Positions 1 through 12,845 of a DNA stretch of 64,000 nt are shown in pieces; position 1 is the first letter of the stretch; each line of letters starts with the position of its first letter. Source of the stretch: Plumapathes pennacea (taxonomy: Eukaryota; Cnidaria; Anthozoa; Antipatharia; Myriopathidae); contig OZ038466.1 of assembly GCA_964036295.1 (NCBI GenBank), forward strand, positions 5,512,501 through 5,576,500, written 5' to 3'. The notes beneath the pieces are model-generated. The model worked only from the letters and a program-made list of their open reading frames with translations, did no database searches and was not told the origin of the DNA. A program made the translations under genes and the position numbers.

Positions 1-2740
1 TTAGCAGCAATCTTGGCCAATCAAGGGCAAAAGCAAAACCTGATTGCGATATTCTCACGCAAGAAAGGAGCACTGCCTCACACTTTTGATTGGTTTCTTC
101 CTCAAGGTAAAGCCAAACGCGAATTACTTTATAATTGGTTTCTAATTGGTTGAAAGTGTTTTCTTCAGCCTCTGTGATTGGCAATGTGCTTGCTTTGGTT
201 CTAGTTATCCGAAAACGGCTAAATATGACGAGAACACTTAACAGGACTCACATTGCCTTTGATTTCTGCTGACAAACCTGGAATATTAAAAAATAACAAT
301 AACATAAACAACAACAACAACAACATCCCCCTTCGATGTGACGTGCAGAGTAACAGCAAACAATGCATATTATTAAGTACATTATACATAATTGCCGCAT
401 ATTTCTAAATTCACTGATACTTCACTGGTTTTAAAGTTACTTACATATGTTTGTACGTACGCAAACAAAGAGAGACAGACTAGATATGGATATATGACTT
501 GATACACATAACACAGATGTCTTGTTTGTGTTTGTCCGACGGAGTAAGCGCCAGTTTAACAAAACAAATGTCAGTTATCCTGAAGAAAGCTTAACGGATT
601 AAGCTGAACAGGACGACAAAAAAATATATATAAATAAATAAAATAAAAATAAAAATAAAAAAAAATGGAGAGAAAGCCAATATGAAGCAATACATGGACA
701 CTTACATATTGACACAACAAACGAAGATACTAGGAAGGAAATTTTCCAAAGATTCATCCTACAAATGAAAAGCAAATATATTTATTTAGTGTCTCGTAAG
801 GGTAGTACCGACAGAAATACAAACATATTAACAGACCAGGCTGCGCAAATAAATCAAACATAACAGATACTTAAAACTAGAATATGGATTAGCAAAAAGC
901 AATGGGAAACATGAATTGATTAGAGAAGATGGTGTTTCAGCAGGGGTGCAGTGCAATCAGTAAATTGGTCCATTTTATGACAAAGTTGGGCAATGGAAGT
1001 TTCAAACTAAAGAACGTTAAACAAACATAAAAGTAATTAAGGATCGCGCACCGCAATCTTAAAAAGTCTATATAGTAAAATCTATATGCTTGCAGCTGTA
1101 TGTGCATATGAGTATACCATAGAAAAACAAGTAACAAAGTACCCACCGAAAATATAGATATGTTAGCTTGGTCCAAAAAAAAAAAGGAAAAAAAGATTAA
1201 TTTAGTGGTCCGTGAACGCTTGTGTTTTGTGAAGTCAGAAAAATTAATATATATACTCGGCAGTTAACCCCTAATGTTATACTCATGGCACATTTGAAAA
1301 GCTTTACCTGCGATTCTTGCCGAATATCGTGTCGTGTCGCAGTAGCGCCCTAAGAAGCCACGTACGTATGAATGGGTGAACTCTTCTTCCTCTCTTAAAT
1401 GCTTGATACAAACAAAGGTCTTAAGAGTCAAGGCTTTAGGGCTTTAGGGCGGCCTTTTTAACCTAGTTCATTCCAGATGGCAGATTGTCATTAAGTTCTC
1501 AAACCACGCTTTTTAGATAGGGATCACATCGGATAAGGATCAAATCTTTTCAAACTAAAGAATACGTTAGAATGACTTACTTCCTCGTGATGTGCGGGAA
1601 GAGAAAGATCCGATATTCGAAGCGTCGCACAAGACTATGGCTTTGTGTTGCTCTTATTGTCAGTTTCAAATAGAGGTTGGCCTTGCTGGCCTACTTCAAT
1701 TTTTGTTGTGGTGTCAACTCGTTGCAAGAAGTGATATCAAATGGTATACTGGTATTGTCGGCCAGACCGGATCAAAGCTATCAACGATAAAAACGATCCG
1801 TAGGAAAGACCTTTGCCGCTTTTGTTCACCGTCGCCTTCCGGATGAAAAACGGATGTCGCTTGCTAACTAAAGGTGTCCTAACTTGACTACAAAGAGCTC
1901 TTGATGAGTGGAGATAACAATCCCACGCACATCTGTCCTCTATTCTATTTGAATAACATGTTTCATTCGTCATTAGTGATAATGAAGTTGTTCTAGGTGA
2001 AAGAAGCGCTTGTTTACCCAATGAAATGTCATTTAAACAGACATTTCTTTTTGTCATAAAATACACTGAAAGCGGTTTTGGGGAAAACGTCATGGCAGCC
2101 TTGTCAAACTTCTGTCTGTTTTTGTCTACAAAAGAATTTATGCGCCGAATACTTTTTCGTGTTAGTAAATGATACTATAAAATACAAAATGCTATTAATT
2201 TGTTTTGTGTGAATATTCTATTTAGTCCTATCAAATTATTAAAGCTTCCTTCCTTTAATGTTTAATATCATATACAGTATATTGAATGTTCTTATATTTG
2301 ATCTCACTACATTATATGTGATCCGAATAAATAGATGTAAAAGGCCGACTCAGGAAGAACGTCAAAACACACAGAAAACGGACTTTATTCCAATCAAGGA
2401 TAATTATTCTGACAAAAAAATACACTGTTAATGTTCAAAGCACTTTAGAAACCAACGGAAAAAGTCAAACGTCCTACAAATGATCCGCATTGAAAAAAAT
2501 AAAATAGGTACAGTGTCTCCTTAATTAGGAACACAGCTCCTTATATATGTTATCAGTGAAGTACAACGTAGTTACTTCTATACCACAGATAAAACTGCTG
2601 ATAAAAAAGAATATATTACAGATGACGTCGAAACCCGAATGAATCTGCCCAGGGCATTTTATTTTATCGATTCCATTGAGTATCCTACCCTTTGTTAGGT
2701 GACACAACACAATATACTTCAAGTAACACAAGGAAAACGT

Positions 2741-2790
2741 TTGTGTATGTGTGTGTGTGTGTGTGCGTGTGTGTGAGAGAGTGAGATAGA
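2741..2790. repeat. (GT)n/(GA)n microsatellite
   Basis: An imperfect GT dinucleotide run (2741-2775) passes into a short GA-rich tract (2776-2790). It is ordinary simple-sequence DNA. Confidence 0.9.
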
Positions 2791-4753
2791 GGAAGGTATT
2801 AAACGCACAGTTCAAAGCAGTTGCCAAATCTATATTGTAATGTCGGTGATTTACGATAAGTGAGAGTGCTCAAGCTTTAGCTTACCTCGAGCTTTAAGTC
2901 TGGGGTTTTGGCAAGTGAAGATTGAAATAACAAGCCCACTCAAATCCGTCGGCTTCTTATATTAGCTGGCCTAATTAACCGTGCTGTATACATAAGTTGT
3001 GTTTCAGTTTTATAAGGTAAAAATCAGAATGGACAACATTTCACCCCGCTTTGGTAGGACGTTCGTATTTCGCATTTATTGCGGATGTCATGTGTCTTTT
3101 ATAAAAACAATACAATGTTATTGAGATCTCTTAATGTTGTTATACAAAATTGTTAGTTTCAACAAAAATGCTTGTTTTGCCGCCTCGCTAAAAGCCGTCA
3201 TCAAGTCAGGCGTAAATTTGTGTATGGAAATCGTTTTTACAAGTTGAGACTCGCCGGAACTGCTCTGTTTGCGACTTCTAGCCTTCGTAGACGTCTTCCG
3301 AAGTTTCCAACACCTATAAAAAGGCTACTTTGTCAGCTCTGACAAATATAAGCAAAGCAGTTTTTATGGAGCCGCTCTAAATGCCGAAAATGTCAAGATT
3401 CAGGGAAACTGACTGACACCGTCCAGTACAATTTAAAATATCACCCATTTAAGGTAATGGATTATGGGTGACAAGGCCAATCGCTTCGCCTAAATTTCAT
3501 CGGGGATACGCTATTGTATTAATACCGGGCTAAAATCTCAATAAGCATATTATTTTTAGTGTCATTTTTACTCGCTCATTCATTGCTAAAATCGCCGAAA
3601 ACGAAAAGTATATAGTTGCTGAAAGTAGTGTAAATCCGAGGAAATCGGATGGTGCAGCAGACTTGCTTTACATCGAACTAGACGTTCCTCGATTTGTCAG
3701 TGACTTTGAGCCGAACACCCGTCTGAATTGTTTTGTATCGCCGATATACATAAGTTATGTCAGTCAGGGTTATAAAATTCAGCTGTGGAACGTTCTCCAT
3801 TCACCTCTTCTGACTAATGGCAATATAATTATATTTCCATTACGCAGTCAACTTCGCACGAAAGGTTTGCGAATAGCACTTTAATTAGTTTGTACGAACT
3901 TCTTGCTTTACGAAAGCCGTAGCTTTTTATATGACATTTTAGCCATGACAAAAGACCCTGAAACGAAACACATAAACAAACGATGGTCTTACCGGACGCG
4001 AACCATTTATACGAGCACTTCACTTCCAACACAAGCCGCGCTCGTATAAATGGGTCAGTTCGCCTCTCATTTAAGGCGCGTCTTATTTTTCTCGTATAAA
4101 TGGCCCTAATGACTTACGCATTCTATCTTGCGCAAGATTGTATGCGTAATAAGTCGTATACTAACGATGCGTAAGTCATACTTACGAACATTTTCGTTCG
4201 TATGCAAGTTTGAGTATGAATCCGGCTGCTGGTCTCGATCTTTTTGTACCTTGTGTATAATTGGTCCTTATTGTACCGTCAGAGTGGTCCTTATTGTACA
4301 GGTCTTCGATCAAGCAGCTTGTTCACAGTCTTATTTGTTCGCACACAACAAAAAATTGTACTAGTTACGGGGCTCGTTGAACGCACCGGGAAAAAAGCGA
4401 GCACTTTTATATGGTTGGCATCTTCACTCCCCGGAAATTGTATCAAGCCCGTTCGAGGGCGTTCTAGCAAATCGGATGGTTTACGCATCAGAGACGTGAC
4501 CAAACTGGGAACCCCTGCCGGAACTTTGTATGGCGGGTTGAATAAACCTAAAGCCTCACACAGTGCGGTCATTACACACTTCCTTTAATTTAAAAGTAAA
4601 AATAATAAAAGAATTAAAATTTAAAAAAAATAAAACAGGAGTTTTTCTTTTCTTCTCAGCAACTTTTTTTTTTTCTGCTCAACACGAACCAATGCATGTA
4701 TGCGGCTGTGTTCACAATCAAGGTCAGGCTTTATTCCAGATGTTGGCAGTAGT

Positions 4754-4963
4754 TTAACCCTTTCACTCCCAAGTTCAAAATGCAGATTCTCCCAACCTTT
4801 AAAAGGAAAATGTATGAGTGATGCAGTGAGAATTGATAGTTTAATCAGCTATTATCTGAGCAAGGTCTCAAAAGCCAAGTTCTCCTTACTGTATGATATA
4901 TTTCTGCTGCCAAAACCGAGTAAGAAAAATGAACTTGATCACACTTGGGGGTGAAAGGGTTAA
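4754..4963. mobile_element. TTAA-bounded MITE, reference copy (family 1)
   Basis: The element begins TTAACCCTTTCACTCCCAAG and ends with its near-perfect reverse complement (one mismatch in 20). Total length is about 210 bp. The outer TTAA fits the target-site duplication of piggyBac- or Kolobok-type transposons. The internal sequence recurs at 15.94, 16.86, 18.09, 19.38 and 53.86 kb. No coding capacity is seen, so it is a non-autonomous element. Confidence 0.8.
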
Positions 4964-5497
4964 GGTGGCTCCATACAGTTTTCTGGCCAAAAAGTGGCGC
5001 CATAACAAAAACATATAGCTTTGATTCAGTATTCGTTGGACGATATTCACGATATTCAGTAGAATTTATCAGGATACTTGAAATAAAACCATTGCCGAAT
5101 GTTATCACTTATATTTTTGTTTAAGTTCAAAAAGTGGCAAGCAGTGTGCAAGTTTGCAAAAAATTAAAACGGCTTGCTTGTGCTTACTAGTTTTTAGTTG
5201 TGACTGTTAAATGGGCCAGAACATGTTTCGGCCCTGTGTTTAAGCTAGTATTGCCGAACAGAGTTGGTTTCAGATTAAAACTAGTTAACTTTCACTGCGG
5301 CCTTACACGGAGCAAATTTTGCTTGTGCTCTGCACGTGCTAGCCTACTTCCGTTTGTATAACCCCTGGTATAATATCACTTAACCCGGAGTCAGAACGTT
5401 GCGTTCTCGAGGACGTCATATCCGGCGGTAGCCTGCGTAACTAGCGGTTTCAACATGACTGGACGTAAACTCAAAAAGTGAATATACCCATAGTCTA

Positions 5498-5720
5498 AGG
5501 ATGCGTTCGATTGGATCTATTCCGGAAAAGAATTAGCGATACTGATTGAAAAAATATTTTGCTTTGGAGCTGAATTATGTCGAGATGTATCGGGAGCTGT
5601 TCGAAATGTCAGCGTGAAGGTTTTGAAAACAATCCCGAAAAAGAATTCCCCCAGAACAAGCAAAACTTTGGATCATTTTAGCTACTCCTATTCCGGAATA
5701 CGACCAATCGAACGCACCCT
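5498..5720. mobile_element. MITE with GGATGCGTTCGATTGG terminal repeats
   Basis: The left end AGGATGCGTTCGATTGG and the right end CCAATCGAACGCACCCT are inverted repeats, and an inner CTATTCCGGA/TCCGGAATA pair extends them. Total length is about 220 bp with no ORF. Superfamily is not determined. Confidence 0.7.
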
Positions 5721-6540
5721 ATATTGGCTGTTGGCTCTTTCCTGAGGAAACACAAGATCTTTAAGATAAAATCCTTAAGGGTACAGTCCAATACACACGC
5801 GGCATAATATTCGTCAAAATGGCACTATGACGTGATTTGTTGTTCGATAAACAGCAGAAGCTGATTGGTTGACGCTTTTGTCAAATGTCATTTGCTGGTC
5901 GATACATAGCACATTCTGATTGTTTGGCGCGCTATGTACGTAGTTTTCTGGCCGACCAACCTCCAAAATGTAATACATGGGTGATGGAGTTGTGCCTAAT
6001 TTCTTGCCAGATTGGGCCCTGTGGATTTTTTGTTAGTAAATTTGACCGCTCATGTTACTTACAAACGCAATAACCCACACTATAGTTGTAGCCCGAGAAC
6101 CAAACATCTAGTATCTTTCGATCGACCGAGAATCCGCATTTTTTATAATAAGTGACTCCTTACCTGCCCCTGGGAGCCTCCAATGGCAATGTTTCAGCGG
6201 AAATTTTAAACAAACCAAGATAAACAGCGTCAAGAAGCACAATGCACGTGTGTTGTACACGTTGTACAGCGTTGGGCGAAGAATGGTGCAAGAATACGAA
6301 TACAAAAGCAAACATTCTTTAGTGCACTCAAAACGGGCGACCGCGGACTCTGGTATGGGGCGCCAAATGTAAATTTATTAGGTAACAGAAACTGTATCAT
6401 TTTTTCCCTTATTTATAAATACAGTCAAAGCTCCCGCAAGCGGTCACCCTCGGGAAGCGGAAAAGTGTCCGTAACTGGAACTGTTCGCTTACGAGAATGA
6501 GTCTTGTAAGCGCCCTGGACGCTGAATTGACTGAATTCCA

Positions 6541-6692
6541 TCAAGGTAAAATAAAACAGGTAACATTTTTCAGTGCAACTCGTCGCGCAACAATGTTGCG
6601 TTGCAAGTTGCACCGCAATTTATCGCGCGTATTACTATCATGTTACAAGTTGCAGCAACATGTTGCACGAAGTAGAAGTGGGTTCACCTTAA
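6541..6692. mobile_element. TTGC-rich inverted-repeat element (family 2), diverged copy
   Basis: This segment has the same architecture as the two copies that bound the palindrome at 20.73-23.74 kb. It has an AAGGTAAAATAA-like start, many GTTGC/GCAAC words, and a right end ending in TTCACCTTAA. The right TTAA is present and the left is TCAA. It is shorter (about 150 bp) and more diverged than the other copies. Confidence 0.6.
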
Positions 6693-7160
6693 CTGGATGC
6701 TGTTACGAACGATATCACGAGACTGCGGCCGGCTGGATAAAGGAGATTGAACTGAATGCCAATCGTTACTTGCAATGCTGTAAGTGATTTTAGAATAATA
6801 CCACCTGTGAAGTTGACTAATTGCAATTGGGTTTTTCTGAAGGGTTGTTTCGGCAGGGTGTCCGCTTACGGGAGCTTAAAAACAACAGCAAAAGCAAAAG
6901 CAAAATCCAAATCTCACCCTCAAAAGTGTCCGTGTCCACTTACGGGAATGTGTAAATAGAGAGTCTGAGTGAGAGCTCAAACGGGGTTTCGTGAAGGTGT
7001 CCGCGCTTTAAGAGTGTCCGCCCAGAGATCTTTGACTTTAATGTAAATTTGCCAGAGTGATTATTTATAAACAATGAAACTCAAAGTGTGAGCATAAATT
7101 TCATGATTTATATATAATTACTTTTGTCGCGCGCAAGCTTTTTTTTATGATTTACATATA

Positions 7161-7361
7161 CAGTAACTTCGCTATCTCGAACTCCGTTAACTCCCCGCTA
7201 TCTCGAACTCGGTTAACTCCCCGCTATCTCGAACAGAATCTGATTTCTCTTAGAACAGTACTCGGTAGAAATTTTGTAGAAACTTGGTAGAACCCCGCTG
7301 TCTCGATTCCCTGATACTCGAACTATTCTTGCTTCCCTTGAGAGTTCGAAATAGCGGGGGT
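7161..7361. mobile_element. pogo/Tigger-like MITE fragment (CTATCTCGAAC family)
   Basis: It starts TA-CAGTAACTTCGCTATCTCGA, has an internal repeat of AACTCCCCGCTATCTCGAAC, and ends with the inverse word TTCGAAATAGCGGGG. The CAGT start next to TA is typical of pogo/Tigger-type (Tc1/mariner) non-autonomous elements. The right terminus is not intact. Confidence 0.55.
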
Positions 7362-7677
7362 ATTTATTATTTCTCCAAAAGGGCGCTAAATGGTAATTTA
7401 TGTCTTTCAAGTGGGAATCTATTCCTGTGAGGCTGTCAAAGGGCGGGAAGGCCTGGCTACTCAACCTCAGCCTCAGCTCAATACGGCGTATGGAGAAACT
7501 CTTTAATTCCCGCGCAATCTCAGACGCTGTTAGCACAGGCAGCCCACAGTCTGATGACGTCACGGCCTATCGGTTAATAAGGATTTGTACGGGGGATTTT
7601 CAAAACACAATTCAAGCGTGAAAATAACGACTCTTACTTTTAAAAGTCGGTTTAACATTAGAAGAGTCCTTTAATAC

Positions 7678-8040
7678 TTGCCGCCCACGATACCTTTCGA
7701 GGCGATGTGGTGCCGATTTTGCAAGATTCTTTCTGATGATTGTTCGTGTACTAAAAGAAAGAGAAGGGCAGGAAGCCAACACTTTATAATTCCCGACTCG
7801 CTTGTACACAATCGACGATTTCTCCCCGCAAACACGTCCAAACCCGGCACAGAACAGAACGATGTTTACATAGTGTTCACACATATAAATTTGGCGCCCC
7901 ATACTCTGAAGACCGAATATGTTGGTGAGTTGCTACCAAACTTCGAAGAGGCCGTTCAAGTTGAAGAATATTTTAAGATTGCAGAGCCAGTATTGTCGAA
8001 TATGAGAAACCATCGGGTTTATTTAACTACAGGTAAATAA
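7678..8040 (+). other. unassigned 120-codon open frame upstream of ATG3
   Basis: The frame contains a CxxC...CxC cluster near its start (WCRFCKILSDDCSC) followed by a basic stretch and an acidic/hydrophobic second half. The final ACAG|GTAAAT could act as a splice donor, and just downstream another frame stays open from about 8045 to 8150. I do not recognise the product. It may be an exon of an unrecognised gene, a decayed mobile-element fragment, or chance. No start, acceptor or partner exon could be fixed. Confidence 0.2.
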
Positions 8041-8574
8041 TCGAGGGGACCTGGAAGCGGAAGTACACTTTCTACGCAAAGGAGCCTGGGTACGAACTGA
8101 AGAAGTTCAGATACCACACAAAACTGCCAACATGCATCGTGCAGCGGTATGAATTATGCATGAAAGCTACACAAGGACCTACCTGCGAGCCTGGTGAAGG
8201 TTTCGCCAGTTGCCGAGGACACACAACATTCCAAAACGTTATAAATGCCATCACTCGACTGGTCTTCATTCAAAAAATGGCGCGAACTTTTTATGACTCC
8301 GTTTCACTCCTGGCTGCAGTTTGGCTTTTATCCTGAGTCCTTGCCACTGACTTTACGCAGTGGAACACATTCACGGAAGGGGACATTTTGTAAGCATACA
8401 TTTTTATCCTGAATAAACTATGGCATTCTCAAAATATATTCTGAAAGTCGACGAGGCAGGCGTAGAATGATGCTCAGCGGTAATACTGCAAGCGCAGGCG
8501 CTTGACGCCGACGATTCTCAACTTTGCTGGTTCGTACGCTGTGTTGTGGAGGATTTACTTTGTACGATTTTCCC

Positions 8575-11500
8575 ATGGCCATGCAAGACGTCATCAACAA
8601 ATTCAAAGGGACCGCGCTTGGGGTGGCAGAGTATTTAACGCCTGTACTAAAGGCAAGTGCACATTTGACGATCTCACGAAACAATTGTCACAAGTTCACC
8701 GGGACATATGTGGGTAGAATTGCATTTCCGGTTTTCATAAACTGATTCGTTCGTGCACTTTAGGAATCCAAATTTCAAGAAACAGGAGTAATCACGCCTG
8801 AGGAGGTGAGCACTCTTCCACTGTTTTGTCACTGAACTTTTCACCACACGGATTTTATAGATGTTTACTATAAATATAGACTGTAAACCTTGAAGTGATC
8901 TATATACTGTATAGTAAGTTACTTGTGATTCAAGGCGGTTTGATTTAATAGCTATATGGAGCTGGGATACTTATCAGAGAGTGATTAAGAGTCCCCGCAG
9001 ATATTTAGTGTGTGGAAACGAATATCTTCTCAACAAGAATCTTCTTGTTTCACTTTCACCAAGACTTTGCTTTCGTATGGGGAACTGATAGCTCGTGCTT
9101 TGCTACATACATTTCTTTACAAGTGTGAGTAGGCAACATATTTTAATCTTTCTCAATTCTGTCATGTGATGTTGACCCTTGAAGCACTATATGAAAGTTG
9201 ACCCAACTCAGGTATCGTTTTGGTTGACTTTTTAGTCAAAAGTTTTTCACCCAACTCACGAAAGAGCCAAGTCAATCACATCATCTTTGTCATGGAAATT
9301 GATGGTGGGTGGATGAAACCCCACGTCCATCTTATAGTCTCCATTGGGGGGGGGGGGGGGGGGGACAGCCCATAAGTAGAATTAGAAAATTGAAAAACAT
9401 GGGGGGAAGGGGTTGGGGTTGGATGTGGCTTGTCCAAGGGTTAAGACTATGATCAGAGCCATCTGTATTACAGTACATTCATGCAAGCTATTGTTATGTA
9501 TTAGAATGTCATAGTGCTGAACATATTCTCTCAGCAGTACAATTTCTTCAGGATGGATTGGGAAAATCAGGTCTCAGAGATTATAGGGATAAAAGCATTT
9601 ACTAACTGTACCGTTTTGTTTCTCTAGTTTGCTGCGGCAGGAGATCACTTGGTACATCACTGTCCAACATGGAAATGGTAATAAATACCACTGACAAATT
9701 TCAATCTTCCTCTCCTGTGAAGATCAAGAGCTTTTTTTTTTTTTTTCCTAACCTGAGATGTACTGTTAGCTAGTACTGTAGCATGTGGAAATTAAATTAA
9801 ATGTTCTCAGTAGACTGTTTGACTGTACTGACTCATTTTTGTTCTTGAATGGTTGGAAGGATTCACAACTGTATATACAGTATGTGTATGCTCAGCAGTG
9901 AAAGAGTAAGTAACTGGATCCAAAATGTTGTTCTAATAAAAGTTGATTTTAATCGGCAGGGATGTAGGGGATGAATCACGGATCAAAAATTACCTCCCAA
10001 AAGACAGACAGTTCTTGGTGACCAAGAATGGTAAGTGAGACACACTAAAGAATTTACGCACTGATGTATCAACTGAAAGTTGATCAAGGTACTGGAATGC
10101 CGTAAGATTAACAATAGCTGACATTTCAAGTGTTATAGCCTTTGCCAGAGTGAATGACAAAGGGCTAACGCTCGAAACATCAGCTATCGTGTTACTCTTA
10201 CGGCGCTCCAGTACCTCTTATCAACTTTTAGTTGATACACCAGCATTTTTAAAGAATTTACAGCCTTGGCCAAGTCATAAAGGAAGGAAGTTGATCAATC
10301 TTTGATAGGTAAATATTATTTTAGTTTTGATCAAAGTACTGGATGTAGAGAAAAGGAGGTGGAGGTCAGTGTGTGTTGTGACTTGGGACCATCAAGTACA
10401 TGCTGTCAAAGCTCTCCAGAGAGACACTCTCATAAGTGGACAGCTCTACTTATGGACACTTTTTTCTGCTTGCCAAGGGTGTCTGCTTACTCAACTGTAT
10501 TATTAATTATATTAATTAGTAGCTGGAATATTTTACAGTCCCCTGCTACAAGAGATGTAAAGACATGGAGCACCAAGAAGAAAATGAAGCTATTGTTGAG
10601 CCTGATGAAGATGGTGGCTGGGTGGACACACACCATAATGTCGATATAAGTGGAAGCCAAGTAGCATCAGGAGCTCAGGAATCATTTGCAGAGATGACAT
10701 TAGATTCTGACAAGGTACAGTACAGATTAATATTAATATTTTGATGGCAAAGTCCTGTAGCACTCGGGTGATTTGTCACCTTTAAGTAGCCATAACTGTA
10801 CTGTACATGTTTTGTAAAGCTACAGTTAGTAAAGCTTCAACTAGGCTTTTTTATTGTTTAATTGGTACATTTTATTTGAGTACTATTATTTTGTTGTTTT
10901 TCAGACTGCTAAAGTAGTTACACCAGCCAACACAGGTGATGAAGAGGAAGAAGACGATGAAGAAGCTGTCGACATGGAAGGTTATAAATTAATATGATTG
11001 TTGCTGTAGATGCTCATGGTACAGTATGATCATGGTATATTTTTCTAGACTCACAAATAAATTTTTACCAGCAAAATGTGTTATTAGTACTAATATTCAA
11101 TGTGAAATGAAGTGGGTATGCAGATCAGGCCTTGAGAAACCTGGCTTTTTTTTGTGATAATGATATAGCAGATTATAATAATTGGTTAACAAATTAAATT
11201 TTTGACAAAGAATAATTATTTTTAAAAGCTGATTGATTGATTTTTTTTTAACCCTAGACTTTGAAGAAAGTGGCCTGCTTGAAACTGATGAGGTAATTAC
11301 AGATGCATGTCAAGAACCTTACATGTACATTAAATGGCAACAAAGGAAGTCATACTTTATTCTTACAAGATAAAAAGCTCGGGCTCAAAATATACACAAG
11401 AATTGAGTCTTGAACTTGTGTGAGAGCCCAGTGGGTAAATGTGATCACAGGATGATTGTGTAAAACTTTGAATATCTCGAATACGTACAGTACATTGCAT

Positions 11501-12845
11501 TGTATGATATTACATTAATTTATTTGTACTAAATCCTCTGTGTCTGATCAAATTATCATACTCTCATACTCCTGGCAAGGCCACACTTGCTGCACCAGCA
11601 GCATCTGCCAAGCACGAGTCTACTGATTCCTCAGCAGACACATCTGCAGGAGGGGGAATTGTACACACAAGAACTTACGACATGTACATCACTTATGACA
11701 AGTATTATCAAACTCCACGTCTATGGTTATATGGCTACAATGAGGTATGTACTGTATGTAGTGATTTCGTTCCAGGGCACCAGTACAGCTTGCACATGAC
11801 AAAATAATTTTTCAGTCAACTCTCTCTCTCTCTCTCTATGTAAGTGGACACCTCTCTAAAGCAGACATCTCTCTAAGGCAGACAGCTAGCATGCAGATTT
11901 ACTTCTCAATTTTCAGTTTTCCCTGTAACTGAACTCTTTCTAAGGCAGACACTAAATCTAGCCCCGAGTGTGTCCGCCTTGGAAAGATTTCACTACAGTA
12001 TATGTTGCACCCCCATTACTATAATATAAACTTCTTTCTTACAGAATCGACAACCTCTTACTGTTGAAGAAATGTATGAAGATATGAGCCAGGTAATCCC
12101 ATGCCATATCAATCACTATTGTACACTGAAGTTGATCACTGGAACCAAGTTGGATCGACAGCTGCAATGCCTAATTTACTTACATGTTTTTTCAGGATCA
12201 TGCCAAAAAGACGGTAACAGTGGAGGCGCACCCTCACCTCCCAATGACCATGGCTTCTGTTCATCCTTGCAGGTGAGAACACACAGTGTAGGCTTGGCTC
12301 AGAAATGTTAACACTAATTATATGAGATAGCAGCAAACAAACCAGCTCAATTATAATGCAAGGAGGCAGTTGCTTTATTATACTGACCATATACTGTTGA
12401 TCTTGCTGTTGATCTGGGAGTTTTTCAGCAATGTAATGGGCTTTTTTTTTGTTCTCCTGTACAGACATGCTGATGTCATGAAGAAAATAATCCAGACTGT
12501 AGCTGATGGTGGCGGAGAACTTGGAGTCCATATGTATCCTTAGTTTTCATTTTGTGGGTTACCATGGCCTTGGGGATGCTCTTCTATAACTTATCTATGA
12601 TAGGAGCTACCGGTATAGCAAAACGGGTGGAAACTTATTGTGCTCATCCCCTCTCCCTCCCAAATGCTGGCAGCCACATAGTTAATGGAGGGAATGTTAT
12701 TACTCCTTTGGGAGAGATTGTCACTTCATTTTATATCCATGTTCCTTGACTGCTACTTCCCAGGTATCTTCTCATTTTCCTCAAATTTGTCCAGGCCGTC
12801 ATTCCAACAATAGAATATGATTACACTCGGCACTTCACCATGTAA
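8575..12845 (+). CDS. ATG3: ATG3, E2-like enzyme for ATG8/LC3 lipidation, complete, 12 exons
   Basis: Exons: 8575-8652, 8764-8805, 9628-9677, 9960-10030, 10539-10714, 10905-10980, 11258-11292, 11580-11744, 12045-12092, 12196-12272, 12465-12533, 12764-12845. They join in frame to 322 residues (human is 314). ATG3 takes ATG8-family proteins from ATG7 and transfers them to phosphatidylethanolamine during autophagosome growth. The N-terminus ([20 protein letters not shown]) is the membrane-sensing amphipathic helix. An acidic flexible insert occupies about residues 130-180. The E2 fold carries [12 protein letters not shown] and the active-site motif HPCRH, with the cysteine near residue 272. The end, YDYTRHFTM followed by TAA, is the canonical C-terminus. 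A second ATG at 8581 could equally be the start. Intron 1 has a GC donor (AAG|GCAAGT). The exon 6 donor is weak (GTTATA). A possible polyadenylation signal (AATAAA) lies at 13405. Confidence 0.97.
10061..10243. mobile_element. inverted-repeat element in ATG3 intron 4
   Basis: Both ends carry about 45 bp of inverted repeat (CTGATGTATCAACTGAAAGT at the left; its inverse ends GTTGATACACCAG at the right). The middle has GGGCTAACGCTCGAAACATCAG, shown here split across positions 10166-10187. CGAAAC-ATCAGC words of this kind occur in many cnidarian repeats. The element lies wholly within the intron and does not touch splice sites. Confidence 0.6.
11813..11998. mobile_element. CAGT-type MITE (GTGTCCGCCTTAGAGAG family), ATG3 intron 8
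   Basis: The left end CAGTCAACTCTCTCTC and right end GTGTCCGCCTTGG...CACTACAG flanked by TA match the copies at 49.55 and 62.33 kb. CAGT termini with TA flanks suggest a pogo/Tigger-type non-autonomous element. Confidence 0.7.

Larger units (their letters stand above)
1..8574. other. gene-poor intergenic region left of ATG3
   Basis: No exon of a recognisable gene was found on either strand. Open frames here are short, lack homology that I can recognise and lack convincing splice context. The stretch contains a GT microsatellite, several MITE-like inverted-repeat elements (listed separately), a set of CTCGTATAAATGG repeats near 4.0-4.1 kb and ordinary AT-rich DNA. The last few hundred bases before 8575 should hold the ATG3 promoter and 5' UTR, but I cannot point to a specific element. 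Confidence 0.6.

Noticed and set aside
4128-4588. Overlapping frames on both strands near 4.1-4.6 kb
   Set aside because: No homology recognised, both strands open over the same bases, no splice context.
9341-9363. G homopolymer (and C runs near 25.1 kb and 29.5 kb) as structural elements
   Set aside because: Simple homopolymers, prone to sequencing error; nothing around them indicates function.
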